Part shown: positions 35,599 to 44,225 of the stretch, piece by piece
Numbering within the stretch: the stretch's first letter is position 1
How the letters are laid out: each line of letters begins with the position of its first letter
Origin: Nocardioides gansuensis
GTDB lineage: Bacteria; Actinomycetota; Actinomycetes; Propionibacteriales; Nocardioidaceae
Assembly (NCBI RefSeq): GCF_003076135.1
Contig: NZ_QDGZ01000013.1
Location: forward strand, 1-64,000
Length of the DNA: 64,000 bases
Direction: 5' to 3'
The notes under the pieces: model-generated
The model's database searches: none
Told to the model about the DNA's origin: nothing
The model's input: the letters and a program-made list of their open reading frames with translations, nothing else
Made by a program: the position numbers and the translations under genes

Positions 35599-36528
35599 AT
35601 GGAGACCCCCCGCCTCTTCGGACCGCTGATCTCGACGGGGGAGGCCTCCGCCCACGTGCGGCTGTTTTCCGAGGTGTTCGGCATGATGGTCGAGGACCAG
35701 GTGAGCCTGTCCCCGGTCCTGACGGCCGACCTGCTCGGCGGACCTGAGGAGCTCGGCGCCGGCGCCGAGGTGACGGTTCTGCGGACGCCCGGTGTGGAAT
35801 CTGGAGTGGTCCTGGTCGCGTTCGACCCGACCTCCCCGGAGACGATCCGGGACTGGGAGTCGCGGGTCTCCCGCGACGCCCTCAAGGTCATCGACTTCTA
35901 CGCCCCCGACTACGAGGGTGCGATCGCCCACGCTCGCGGGCTGGGCTACGAGGTGGTCGAGTTCGAGGCCTCCTACGAGCTGCCGGAGGGGACCTTCCGT
36001 GAGGCGCACCTGTGGGGACCCGACCACGTGGTGACCGCCTTCCTCGGCGGTCCCGCGGAGTTTTTCGCCGACTTCGCCCAGGTCGTGGACGGCCGGGTCA
36101 GCGAGGTGCAGAGCATCTCCGCACCGCTGACCGACGCGCAGCCCTCGGTCGATTTCTACCGTGAGGTCCTCGGCTGGGACGTCGTCTACGAGTACGCGAT
36201 CGACGACCCCAGCTTCGCCGAGATGGTCGGGGTCGAGGAGCTTCGGCTGCGCTCCCGCAACGTGGGGCCGAGCACCCGCGAGCCGTACTTCGGGCTGATC
36301 GACTACGGGCTCCCACCGCGGCACGACGGCTCGCTGAGGGGGCGCTCCGCGGCGCCCCGGCGCGGCCTTCTCGGAGCCGTGCTGACCGGCGTGGACCTCG
36401 ACGCCCTTGTCTCCCGGGCCGGCCCCGCGGCCGGTCCGGTGGTCGACTGCCCCACGCTGCTGGGGCACTCCCGGGGGCTCCTGCTCGGCACTCCCCACTC
36501 CGTCCCCCACCTGGCGCTCGGCGCATGA
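35599..36528 (+). CDS. Double VOC-domain protein
   Basis: This 309-residue protein has VOC modules at about residues 1-140 (GPLISTGEASAHVRLFSEVFGM) and 155-260 (SAPLTDAQPSVDFYREVLGW). I chose the ATG at 35599; a GTG at 35584 lies inside the operator. There is no convincing ribosome site, so a leaderless start is possible. It heads the transporter operon, with dppB-like following after 31 bases, which suggests it acts on or binds the imported compound. Confidence 0.75.
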   Translation: METPRLFGPLISTGEASAHVRLFSEVFGMMVEDQVSLSPVLTADLLGGPEELGAGAEVTVLRTPGVESGVVLVAFDPTSPETIRDWESRVSRDALKVIDFYAPDYEGAIAHARGLGYEVVEFEASYELPEGTFREAHLWGPDHVVTAFLGGPAEFFADFAQVVDGRVSEVQSISAPLTDAQPSVDFYREVLGWDVVYEYAIDDPSFAEMVGVEELRLRSRNVGPSTREPYFGLIDYGLPPRHDGSLRGRSAAPRRGLLGAVLTGVDLDALVSRAGPAAGPVVDCPTLLGHSRGLLLGTPHSVPHLALGA

Positions 36529-36559
36529 TTCACCCGTCAACCACCTGGAGGAGCGCTTC

Positions 36560-37525
36560 ATGCTAAAGATGACGGCCGCCCGACTGGGATCCGCAGTCCC
36601 CGTGCTGCTGCTGATCTCGGTAGTGGCCTTCACCCTGCTCAGGTTGGCGCCCGGAGACCCAGCGCTCCTGTCCGTGGGAATGGAGGCGCCGCCCGAGGCA
36701 CTGGCCAAGGCCAGGGCCGACATGCGGCTCGACGACCCGATGTGGGTGCAGTACTTCAGCTGGCTGGCCGACATGGTGCGCGGCGACCTCGGCACCTCCT
36801 ATTCCGACAAGGCGCCAGTGACCGACGCCATCGGGGACCGACTGCCGATCACCGTCCAGCTCGCGGTGATGGCGCTGCTATTCATCGGCATCGTCGGCAT
36901 CCCGCTCGGTGTGATCTCCGCGCTGCGGGCCAACAAGCTGACCGACCAGCTGATCCGGATCGCCTCGCTGGGCGGCATCTCCGTCCCGAACTTCGTCGTC
37001 GCGCTCTTCCTGGTGCTGATCTTCGGCTGGTGGTTCCCGGGGATCATGCCCTACCAGGGCTTCACCCCGATCGGCGAGGACGTCGTCGAGAGCCTCCGGT
37101 CGACCCTGCTGCCGGCGGTGGCGCTGGCCGCGCCCCAGGTCGGCCTGGTCGCCCGGCTCACCCGGTCCAGCATGCTCGAGGTGCTCAGCCAGGACTACGT
37201 CTCCGCCGCACGGGCCATGGGTGTGCGCGAGCGGGTGATCATCTGGAAGGACACCCTGCGCAACGCCTTGCTCCCGGTGATCACCGTGCTCGGTGTGCAG
37301 ACCGGATTCCTGCTCGGCGGCTCGGTCGTGGTCGAGACGGTGTTCGGAATCCCCGGGCTGGGCCGCCTCCTCGTGGAGTCCTTCGCCATCCGGGACTACC
37401 CCGTGACCATTGGGGTGATGATGTTCATCGCCGTGGTCTTCGTGTTCGTCAACATCGTCGTCGACCTGCTCTACGGGGTGATCAACCCGCGGATCCGGGT
37501 CGGCTACGCGAGCGGGAAGGAGTGA
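36560..37525 (+). CDS. DppB-type ABC transporter permease
   Basis: This 321-residue permease has six spans, the typical LRLAPGDPA near residue 30, a conserved LGLD-type LRLDDP equivalent and the EAA loop near residue 215 (ARAMGVRERVIIWKDTLRNALLPVIT). GGAGGAG precedes the ATG. It pairs with the next gene to form the channel of a peptide/nickel/opine-type importer, probably served by the binding proteins at 10516 and 30743. Confidence 0.93.
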   Translation: MLKMTAARLGSAVPVLLLISVVAFTLLRLAPGDPALLSVGMEAPPEALAKARADMRLDDPMWVQYFSWLADMVRGDLGTSYSDKAPVTDAIGDRLPITVQLAVMALLFIGIVGIPLGVISALRANKLTDQLIRIASLGGISVPNFVVALFLVLIFGWWFPGIMPYQGFTPIGEDVVESLRSTLLPAVALAAPQVGLVARLTRSSMLEVLSQDYVSAARAMGVRERVIIWKDTLRNALLPVITVLGVQTGFLLGGSVVVETVFGIPGLGRLLVESFAIRDYPVTIGVMMFIAVVFVFVNIVVDLLYGVINPRIRVGYASGKE

Positions 37526-38487
37526 TGACGGTGACGACGACCGCCACCACGGAGAAGTTCTCGGTGCACCGCGCCGACGAGGTGAGCCTGCTGCGCCGGC
37601 TGGCGGCGCGCAAGATCTCGATGGTCAGCCTGATCGGTGTCGGCGTCTACCTGGCGATCGCCCTGGTGGGTCCCTTCCTCGCACCCTTCGACCCCGCGGC
37701 TCTGGGGGACGACCCGCTCGCGGCTCCGAGCGGTACCCACTGGATGGGGACCGACTCGGCCGGCCGTGACGTCTTCTCCCGGTTCCTCTACGGCTCCCGG
37801 GTCTCCATCCTGGTCGGCTTCTTGGCCGTGGTGTTCGCACTGGTTCTCGGCTCGCTGCTGGGCATGCTGGCCGGCATGAAGTCGGGCAAGCTGCGCGACT
37901 CGGCGATCATGCGCCTGATGGACGTCATCCTGGCCTTCCCGCTGCTGGTCCTGGTGCCGGTGATCACCGGCATCCTGGGGCAGCGGGACCTGGCCGTCGG
38001 ACCGCTCGTGATCGGCCCCGTGGTGCTGATCGCGATGGCGATCGGGGTCGTGCTGGTCCCGGTCTTCGCACGCATCGCCCGGGCCAGCGTCCTGGCCGAG
38101 ATGCGCGAGGACTACGTCACCGCGGTCCGCTCCTTCGGCGGTCGCAGCAGGGACATCCTGCTGCGCAACCTGCTGCCCAACATCGCGGCGCCACTGGTGG
38201 TCCAGGCGGCGTTCGGCCTGGCGATGGCGGTCTCGGTGGAGGCGGCCGTTTCCTTCCTCGGGCTCGGCGTGCAGCCGCCCGGGGCGAGCTGGGGCACCCT
38301 GCTCGCCGACGCCCGGCAGTACGTGACCCTGGGCGCCTGGTGGCTGGTGGTCTTCCCCTCGATCGCCGTCGCCGTCTTCGTCCTCGTGTTCAACCTGCTC
38401 GGTGACCAGCTGCGTGACGAGCTCGACCCGCGCGCCAAGACCACGACCCGCAAGAGGAAGACCTCCCGGGAAGGAGCGTCGAAGTGA
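37525..38487 (+). CDS. DppC-type ABC transporter permease
   Basis: This 320-residue permease has the DppC N-terminal extension, PHWMGTDSAGRDVFSRFLYGSR-like THWMGTDSAGRD, and the EAA loop VRSFGGRSRDILLRNLLPNI. Its ATG overlaps the dppB-like stop by one base (TGATG). A basic C-terminal tail rich in Lys and Arg ends the protein. Confidence 0.93.
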   Translation: MTVTTTATTEKFSVHRADEVSLLRRLAARKISMVSLIGVGVYLAIALVGPFLAPFDPAALGDDPLAAPSGTHWMGTDSAGRDVFSRFLYGSRVSILVGFLAVVFALVLGSLLGMLAGMKSGKLRDSAIMRLMDVILAFPLLVLVPVITGILGQRDLAVGPLVIGPVVLIAMAIGVVLVPVFARIARASVLAEMREDYVTAVRSFGGRSRDILLRNLLPNIAAPLVVQAAFGLAMAVSVEAAVSFLGLGVQPPGASWGTLLADARQYVTLGAWWLVVFPSIAVAVFVLVFNLLGDQLRDELDPRAKTTTRKRKTSREGASK

Positions 38488-39536
38488 CCACCCTCGAGGC
38501 CGACGACCGGCCGGCCCCTCAGGACCGCGGCGAGGAGGTCCTGCGCGTCACGGGCCTGCGCACGACGTACGAGTTCCGGGGTGTCCCGGTGCCCGCGGTC
38601 CAGGAGTTCTCGCTCACAGTCCGCCCCGGCGAGATCGTCGGACTCGTCGGCGAGAGCGGCTCCGGCAAGAGCACCGTGCTCAAGTCCATCCTCGGGATGC
38701 TCCGCCCGCCCGCGGAGGTCGAGGCGGACGAGATCGTGCTCGCCGGCCGCGACCTGCGCTCGCTCTCCGCGGAGGAGGCGCGCCGGGTGCGGGGCGGGGA
38801 GATGTCGATGATCTTCCAGGACCCCATCAACTCCTTCAACCCGTCGTGGACCATCGGCAGCCAGTTCCGCCGGATGCTCGCCCTGCACCGACCGGACCTG
38901 AGGCGCAGTGAGTACGACGACGAGATCCTCCGGCTCCTCAAGGAGGTCGGGATCGACGGCCGGGGCAAGCTCGGCTCCTATCCCTTCCAGTTCAGCCAGG
39001 GACAGCTGCAGCGGATCATGATCGCCGTGGCCTGCGCCAGCAGGGACCTCAAGGTGCTGCTGGCCGACGAGCCGACCACCAGCCTGGACGTGACGATCGA
39101 GGCGCAGGTGCTGGAGCTGTTGCGCAAGCTGCGGGCCCAGCGCGACCTGTCGATGGTGCTGGTCACCCACGACCTCTCGGTGGTCGCGGAGATGTGCGAC
39201 CGGGTGGTCGTCATGTACGCCGGCCGCGTGGTCGAGGTCGCCGACGTCTACGACCTCTTCGAGCGGCCGCAGCATCCCTACACCCAGCAGCTGCTGAAGG
39301 CGATCCCCGGATTCCCGCACGACGGGGAGCGGCTCTACGCGATGCGTGGGGCGGTGCCCCGGCTGGACGCGGAGATCCAGGGCTGCTGGTTCGCCGACCG
39401 CTGCGACTCCAAGATCGGTGATATCTGCGACACCACCCGACCCGAGCTCTACCAGGCGCCGGACCTCGGCACCGTGGCCGCCTGCCACCGGGTCGACCCC
39501 GCGGCCGCCGCCGCGAAGGAGAGGAGCAACTCATGA
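38484..39536 (+). CDS. DppD-type ABC transporter ATPase
   Basis: This 350-residue ATPase has Walker A GESGSGKST, the Q-loop IFQDPINSFNPSW, a signature region QFSQGQLQRIMIA (SQGQ in place of SGGQ), Walker B VLLADEPTTSLD and VTHDLSVVAEMC. The C-terminal oligopeptide-type domain carries a Cys cluster (CWFADRCDSKIGDICD) that in relatives binds an Fe-S cluster. The GTG overlaps the dppC-like stop by four bases. Confidence 0.93.
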   Translation: MTTLEADDRPAPQDRGEEVLRVTGLRTTYEFRGVPVPAVQEFSLTVRPGEIVGLVGESGSGKSTVLKSILGMLRPPAEVEADEIVLAGRDLRSLSAEEARRVRGGEMSMIFQDPINSFNPSWTIGSQFRRMLALHRPDLRRSEYDDEILRLLKEVGIDGRGKLGSYPFQFSQGQLQRIMIAVACASRDLKVLLADEPTTSLDVTIEAQVLELLRKLRAQRDLSMVLVTHDLSVVAEMCDRVVVMYAGRVVEVADVYDLFERPQHPYTQQLLKAIPGFPHDGERLYAMRGAVPRLDAEIQGCWFADRCDSKIGDICDTTRPELYQAPDLGTVAACHRVDPAAAAAKERSNS

Positions 39537-40627
39537 GCATCCCCGAGCCCACTCCCGGACCGCTGCCGGGACCCACTCCGGGGCCGGCACCTGAGCCGAC
39601 CCCCGGGCCGATCCCCGGGCCGCTGGTGAAGGTGACCGACCTGCGCACCCACTTCCCGGTGGGCGGCGGGCTGCTCTCCCGGCTGCAGGGGAAACGGAAC
39701 GTCGTGCACGCGCTGGACGGGGTGAGCGTGGAGATCGCCCCGCGGCGGACGCTGGCCGTGATCGGCGAGAGCGGCTCCGGCAAGTCCACGATGGGGCGCA
39801 GCATCCTGCGGCTGGAGGAGCCCACCGCCGGGTCGGTGGCCTTCCGCGGTCGCGACATCACCTCCCTCGGGCGGGAGGAGCTGCGCCGCGAGCGCCAGCA
39901 CATGCAGATGGTCTTCCAGAACCCCTACTCCTCGGTGAACCGGCGCAACCGGCTGATCGACATCATCGCCGAGCCGCTGCGAGTCCACGGGATCGGCGAC
40001 GCCGCCTCGCGGCGCGCCCGGGCGGTCGAGCTGCTGGACCTGGTGGGGCTCAACCCCGACTTCCTCCACCGCTACCCGCACGAGGTCTCCGGCGGGCAGC
40101 TGCAGCGCATCGGCATCGCCCGCGCGCTGGCCACGGGGCCGGAGTTCCTGGTCGCCGACGAGCCGACCGCGAGCCTCGACGTCTCCGTGCGCGCCCAGGT
40201 GATGAACCTGCTGCGCGACCTGAAGGACGAGCTGGGCCTGACGCTGATGTTCATCAGCCACGACCTCGCGGTCGTCTCCTACATCGCTGACGAGATCGCG
40301 GTGATGTACCTGGGCCGGATCGTGGAGATGGGCACCAAGGAGCAGCTCGAGAGCAACCCGCAGCACCCCTACACGAAGGCGTTGTTCGCGGCCGCCCCCA
40401 AGCCCGACCCGCGGCAGCGCAAGACGCAGTCCGCACCGCTGGGCGAGGTGCCCAACGCGATCCACCGGCCGCCGGGGTGCCACTACGCGCCGCGCTGCCC
40501 GATCGCCACCACGCTGTGCACCGAGGAGTACCCCGCGCTCGAGCGCAAGGAGTCCGGGCAGCTCGTCGCCTGCCACCTGGTGGAGCCGGCGGTCGAGGCC
40601 CGCGGGACCGTCACCTCCAGCGCCTGA
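39533..40627 (+). CDS. DppF-type ABC transporter ATPase with Pro/Gly leader
   Basis: This 364-residue ATPase has Walker A GESGSGKST, Q-loop VFQNPYSSVN, signature VSGGQLQRIGIARAL, Walker B FLVADEPTASLD and ISHDLAVVSYIAD, plus the C-terminal Cys-rich HYAPRCPIATTLC. Unusually, the first 30 residues are a run of Pro-Gly-Pro/Thr/Glu units before the ATPase domain begins at about residue 32. Its start overlaps the dppD-like stop (ATGA). It completes the importer. Confidence 0.93.
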   Translation: MSIPEPTPGPLPGPTPGPAPEPTPGPIPGPLVKVTDLRTHFPVGGGLLSRLQGKRNVVHALDGVSVEIAPRRTLAVIGESGSGKSTMGRSILRLEEPTAGSVAFRGRDITSLGREELRRERQHMQMVFQNPYSSVNRRNRLIDIIAEPLRVHGIGDAASRRARAVELLDLVGLNPDFLHRYPHEVSGGQLQRIGIARALATGPEFLVADEPTASLDVSVRAQVMNLLRDLKDELGLTLMFISHDLAVVSYIADEIAVMYLGRIVEMGTKEQLESNPQHPYTKALFAAAPKPDPRQRKTQSAPLGEVPNAIHRPPGCHYAPRCPIATTLCTEEYPALERKESGQLVACHLVEPAVEARGTVTSSA

Positions 40628-40680
40628 GGCGTGGGGGAGGGGACCCGACGGGACCGTCGTCGGCTAGCTGCTGGGGTCGG

Positions 40681-41415
40681 TCAGCGCAGCTGGGCGAGAT
40701 CGACCCGGTCCCAGGTGGCCAGGCCGCCGAGGTCCAGGCAGGCGGTGACCGTGTGCGCCACCGTGTCGGCGGGGATCATCGGCACCTGTCGGCCCGCGCT
40801 CATCTCGCTCTCGACCGTGGCGCTGACGACGATGTCGGTCAGCTTCACCGACTGGCCGGCGAGCTCCTCGCGCAGGCTCTCCACGAGGCCGCGCAACCCA
40901 TGCTTCGCGGCGGCGTACGCCGACCCGCCAGGGAACCCCCGCACGCCCGCGCCGGAGTTGAGCGTGAAGACGTGGCCGCGCGTGGCGTCGACGACGTTCT
41001 GGGAGAGCATCCGGGCGATCGTCGCCTGCAGCGTGTGGTGCACGCCGACGAGGTTGATGCGGACCTGCTCCTCCCACACCTGCGCCGACTGATCGACGAC
41101 CGTGCCGCGGGCGAAGGTGCCGGCGGCCGCGACGACGACATCGAGTCGGCCCCGTGTCAGGGCCAGCACGGCAGGGACCGCCTCGGGATCGGTGACGTCG
41201 CACGGGTGCGGCTCCACCCCTCCGCCCGCCTCCTGCTGCAGCTGGCGCAGCGGCTCGGCACGGCGGCCGAGGGCGAGCACGTGATGACCACGCGCGGCGA
41301 GCGCCAGGGCGACGGCCCGGCCGATGCCGCTGCCGGCGCCGGTGACCAGCGCGAGCGAGGGGGTCGCGTAAGTGCTCGCCTCAGTGCTCAGGTCGGGACT
41401 CACTCCGGGGCTCAC
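40681..41415 (-). CDS. Short-chain dehydrogenase/reductase
   Basis: This 244-residue SDR has TGAGSGIGRAVAL, VVAAAGTF in the NAG place, and catalytic Ser and Tyr-Lys in NSGAGVRG and SAYAAAKHG. It is a paralogue of the SDR at 27792, sharing NSGAG and ATVESEM. I chose the GTG at 41415, which overlaps the VOC stop by four bases; a GTG four codons later is also possible. It converges on the dppF-like gene with a 53-base gap. Confidence 0.86.
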   Translation of the reverse strand: MSPGVSPDLSTEASTYATPSLALVTGAGSGIGRAVALALAARGHHVLALGRRAEPLRQLQQEAGGGVEPHPCDVTDPEAVPAVLALTRGRLDVVVAAAGTFARGTVVDQSAQVWEEQVRINLVGVHHTLQATIARMLSQNVVDATRGHVFTLNSGAGVRGFPGGSAYAAAKHGLRGLVESLREELAGQSVKLTDIVVSATVESEMSAGRQVPMIPADTVAHTVTACLDLGGLATWDRVDLAQLR

Positions 41416-42356
41416 TTCCGGACGAAGAACTCGAGGCGCTCGCCGTCGGGCCCGAAGTAGCACCGCGCGTCGAGGTGGCCGAAGCCCGGCTGCGCGAGGC
41501 TGACGCGGTCTCCGGCGGGCTCGGTGCCGATGGCCGCGAGGAGGCGCTCGGTGGCGTCTAGGTCGTCGGTCTCGAAGGCCACGCTGAGCGTGCCGAGGGC
41601 GCCAGCCACCGCCCGGTCGCGCTGCGCCTCACCGGGGAAGCCGACGTACTGGGCGATCTCGAGCCGGCCAAGGTCGGGCGCGTCGGGATGCATCATGTTG
41701 ATGTTGTGCAGGGCCGTGCCGGGAGGCAGCTCGAAAAAGTCCTCCATGCCGGTCAGCATCTTGTTGTAGAGCGGACGCAGGCCCAGGGCCGCGTAGAAGC
41801 GGGCAGAGGCGCGGGCGTCACTGCTGTGGATCGCGACCGTCTGCAGCGGCGATGGGCGACCGTCGTACTGGGCCAACGGGTTGTCGGGACCGGGCTCGAG
41901 CTGGAAGACATCGAGTAGGACGCCGTCTGGGTCGAAGGATAGCGAGTCCCAGGCGGACAGGTCCGGCATCACGGTCCAGTGCGTCGGCCCGGATCGGGTG
42001 CGTCCTCCGTGGGCCTGGATGGCCGCGATCGCCTCGTTGATCTCGGGGACCCGCACGTTGAGCGCGTAGTGGCCGTAGTCCTGCATCCGGGAGTAGTCGC
42101 CCCAGTAGAGCGTGCCCGGCTCGTCGTACCGGACCAGCCGCAGCAGGCCGGAGGTCGCACCGGCGGGGCCGAGCAGGACCTGCCGGCCCGTCTGCTGGGC
42201 GGTGCCGCCCCACAGCGCGGTGGTCTCCTCGGTGCTCACCGGGCCCTCGCCGAGGACGACGTAGTCGAAGCACTGCTGGTAGAAGGACCGAGAAGCCTCC
42301 AGGTCGCTGACGCCCAGGGTGCTGACGCGGATCTCGCTGATCACCTTGACACTCAC
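41412..42356 (-). CDS. Double VOC-domain protein
   Basis: This 314-residue protein has VOC modules at about residues 5-155 (IRVSTLGVSDLEASRSFYQQCFDY, then GHYALNVRV and GVLLDVFQL) and 170-312 (TVAIHSSDARASARFYAALGL, then ERLEFFV). The first module keeps a His and other plausible ligands, so metal binding is possible. It is first in a two-gene minus-strand unit and starts ten bases from operator site 10. Confidence 0.8.
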   Translation of the reverse strand: MSVKVISEIRVSTLGVSDLEASRSFYQQCFDYVVLGEGPVSTEETTALWGGTAQQTGRQVLLGPAGATSGLLRLVRYDEPGTLYWGDYSRMQDYGHYALNVRVPEINEAIAAIQAHGGRTRSGPTHWTVMPDLSAWDSLSFDPDGVLLDVFQLEPGPDNPLAQYDGRPSPLQTVAIHSSDARASARFYAALGLRPLYNKMLTGMEDFFELPPGTALHNINMMHPDAPDLGRLEIAQYVGFPGEAQRDRAVAGALGTLSVAFETDDLDATERLLAAIGTEPAGDRVSLAQPGFGHLDARCYFGPDGERLEFFVRK

Positions 42357-42366
42357 TCTCAGTTAT

Positions 42367-42391
42367 ATTCCGCTGTGTGGAACATTGTTTC
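42367..42391 (-). promoter_or_regulatory. Three-half-site operator, site 10
   Basis: Read on the minus strand, half-sites GAAAC, GTTCC and GGAAT have the 3- and 7-base spacing. It begins ten bases upstream of the VOC-gene ATG. Confidence 0.8.
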
Positions 42392-42494
42392 TTACCTCAT
42401 CGTGGTGCTGCCGAGCTCCGGCTGTCAAGGGGAATCGCACGCCGACCGGACACTCCTTGCCGCGACGGCCGGCGTCCGGTTGACTGCCTGTAGT

Positions 42495-42518
42495 GAAACA
42501 ACGTTCCGATAATGGAGG
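42495..42518 (+). promoter_or_regulatory. Three-half-site operator, site 11
   Basis: GAAAC and GTTCC have the exact 3-base spacer; the third half is weak (GGAGG after six bases) and overlaps the ribosome site of the fused hydrolase. It makes the second site in this divergent region. Confidence 0.65.
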
Positions 42519-42524
42519 TCCGAT

Positions 42525-44177
42525 GTGATCGAGCGCCACTACGTCTCGCTGTCCGGGGGGCAGATGCACTACCTGCGGGCGGGGGAGGGGCCACCGGTGG
42601 TCCTCATGCACTCTTCGCCGATGTCCGCGGAGATGATGCGCCACTGGATCGAGCCGCTCGCGGGGCGCTTCACCGTCTACGCGGTCGACACCGCGGGGTA
42701 CGGCCAGTCGGACCCGCTCCCCGGGGTCGAGGTGCCGGTGATCGAGGACTACGCCGCCCGGGTGATCGAGCTCGTTGACGCGCTCGGCCTGGACCGCTTC
42801 GTCATCGCCGGCACCCACACCGGCTCGAAGATCGCCCTGGGCGTCGCGGTCGCCGCCCCCACCCGGGTGGCGCAGCTGGTGATGGACGGACTGGGGCTCT
42901 ACACCCCCGAGGAGCTGGGCGACCAGCTGGAGCGCTACACCCCGCCGGTGGTGCCCGACTGGTACGGCGGCCACCTGCTCGAGGCGTGGCACCGCATCCG
43001 CAACATGTGGACCTTTTGGCCGTGGTACCGCCAGGAGGCCGAGCGCCGGCTCCCGGAGTCGATGCCGCCGCTGGCGGAGTTGCAGCAGATGACCTTCGAC
43101 ATGCTCCGGGCGCGCCCGGACTGGGGACTCTCCTACCGGGCGGCCTTTCAGTACGACGCCCGGGCCGCGCTGATACGGCTCGAGGTGCCCGCGGTGCTCG
43201 TCGCGAAGCACGCCGACCCGCTACACGAGCACCTGGACCGGCTGGGCCTTGACCTCTCGGGGCTGTCGGTGCGCAGCGTCTCCGACGTGGACCACCTCGT
43301 CACGCTGTTCGCGGCGTTCTCCGACGACCTCGGTCTGCCCGCGGCGCCGGCGTCCCCGGCGGTGACGCACACCGGAGGGACCAGTCGGCGCTACGTCCGG
43401 ACCGGCCACGGCACCAGCCACGTGCGGATCGACGGGGACCCGGACGCCCCGGTGCTGCTGCTGGTCCACGGCTCCCCGGGTTCGGCCGACAGCTTCGCCC
43501 CCCTGATCGCGGACCTGGCGCGCGACCACCTCGTGGTCTCGCCGGACACCCTCGGCAACGGCTACTCCTCGGCTCCGCGCGGGGACGCACCGCAGATCGG
43601 CGACTTCGCCGACGCCAGCGCCGCCGTGCTGGAGGAGCTGGGTCTGGGGCCGGTGGAGGTCTATGGCTCGCACACCGGTGCCTGCATCGCGCTGGAGCTG
43701 GCCTGCCGACGCCCTGACCTGGTCTCCCGTGTCGTGGCCGACGGGGTCCCGTTCCTGGACGAGGAGCTGCGCCGCGACATCCTGGCGAACTACTTCGTGG
43801 ACCTGGCCCCGCAACCGCACGGCGAGCACCTGGTCCGGGCGTGGCACGTGACGCGTGACGCGCAGCTGTGGTGGCCGTGGTACAGGCCGACCGCGGACGC
43901 CGCGCGCCCCACTGCCCCGGCCGAAGTGGAGCGTCTGCACGCGCTGGTGATGGAGTGGGTGAAGAGCGGACCGACCTACCAGCACTCCTACCGGGCCGCC
44001 TTCGGATACGACACCCGCTCGCGGCTGGCGGCGGTGTCGGTACCGGTCCTGGTGTGCGCCACCTCCGAGGACATGCTCCGGGAGGGGTCGGAGGCGGCCA
44101 GCGCCGGAGCCGTCAGCTTCGTCGAGCTGGACCCGGCTGCGGGCCGCGACGCGGCCTGGGCGGTGCGCCAGTCCTGA
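42525..44177 (+). CDS. Fused tandem alpha/beta hydrolase, both nucleophiles replaced by His
   Basis: This 550-residue protein is two alpha/beta-hydrolase domains in one chain, residues 1-270 and about 290-550. Internal repeats such as SYRAAFQYD (203-211) and SYRAAFGYD (488-496), and WPWY in both, show an old duplication. The nucleophile elbows read GTHTG (96-100) and GSHTG (381-385), so His98 and His383 replace Ser. Domain 1 keeps a possible acid (HADPLHEH) and His257; domain 2 has no clear catalytic His at its end. Perhaps domain 1 is catalytic and domain 2 structural. The GTG at 42525 follows TGGAGG; an ATG three bases earlier stops at once. It ends in a strong convergent hairpin. Confidence 0.85.
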   Translation: MIERHYVSLSGGQMHYLRAGEGPPVVLMHSSPMSAEMMRHWIEPLAGRFTVYAVDTAGYGQSDPLPGVEVPVIEDYAARVIELVDALGLDRFVIAGTHTGSKIALGVAVAAPTRVAQLVMDGLGLYTPEELGDQLERYTPPVVPDWYGGHLLEAWHRIRNMWTFWPWYRQEAERRLPESMPPLAELQQMTFDMLRARPDWGLSYRAAFQYDARAALIRLEVPAVLVAKHADPLHEHLDRLGLDLSGLSVRSVSDVDHLVTLFAAFSDDLGLPAAPASPAVTHTGGTSRRYVRTGHGTSHVRIDGDPDAPVLLLVHGSPGSADSFAPLIADLARDHLVVSPDTLGNGYSSAPRGDAPQIGDFADASAAVLEELGLGPVEVYGSHTGACIALELACRRPDLVSRVVADGVPFLDEELRRDILANYFVDLAPQPHGEHLVRAWHVTRDAQLWWPWYRPTADAARPTAPAEVERLHALVMEWVKSGPTYQHSYRAAFGYDTRSRLAAVSVPVLVCATSEDMLREGSEAASAGAVSFVELDPAAGRDAAWAVRQS

Positions 44178-44184
44178 TGCGCCT

Positions 44185-44215
44185 GGGCGCGGTCCGGCCC
44201 GTCCGGGCCGCGCCC
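44185..44215. terminator. Convergent hairpin terminator
   Basis: Positions 44185-44197 and 44203-44215 pair over 13 bases, with one G-T wobble, around a 5-base loop. It lies between the fused hydrolase and the convergent acyl-CoA ligase. Confidence 0.7.
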
Positions 44216-44225
44216 CGTGGCACCG

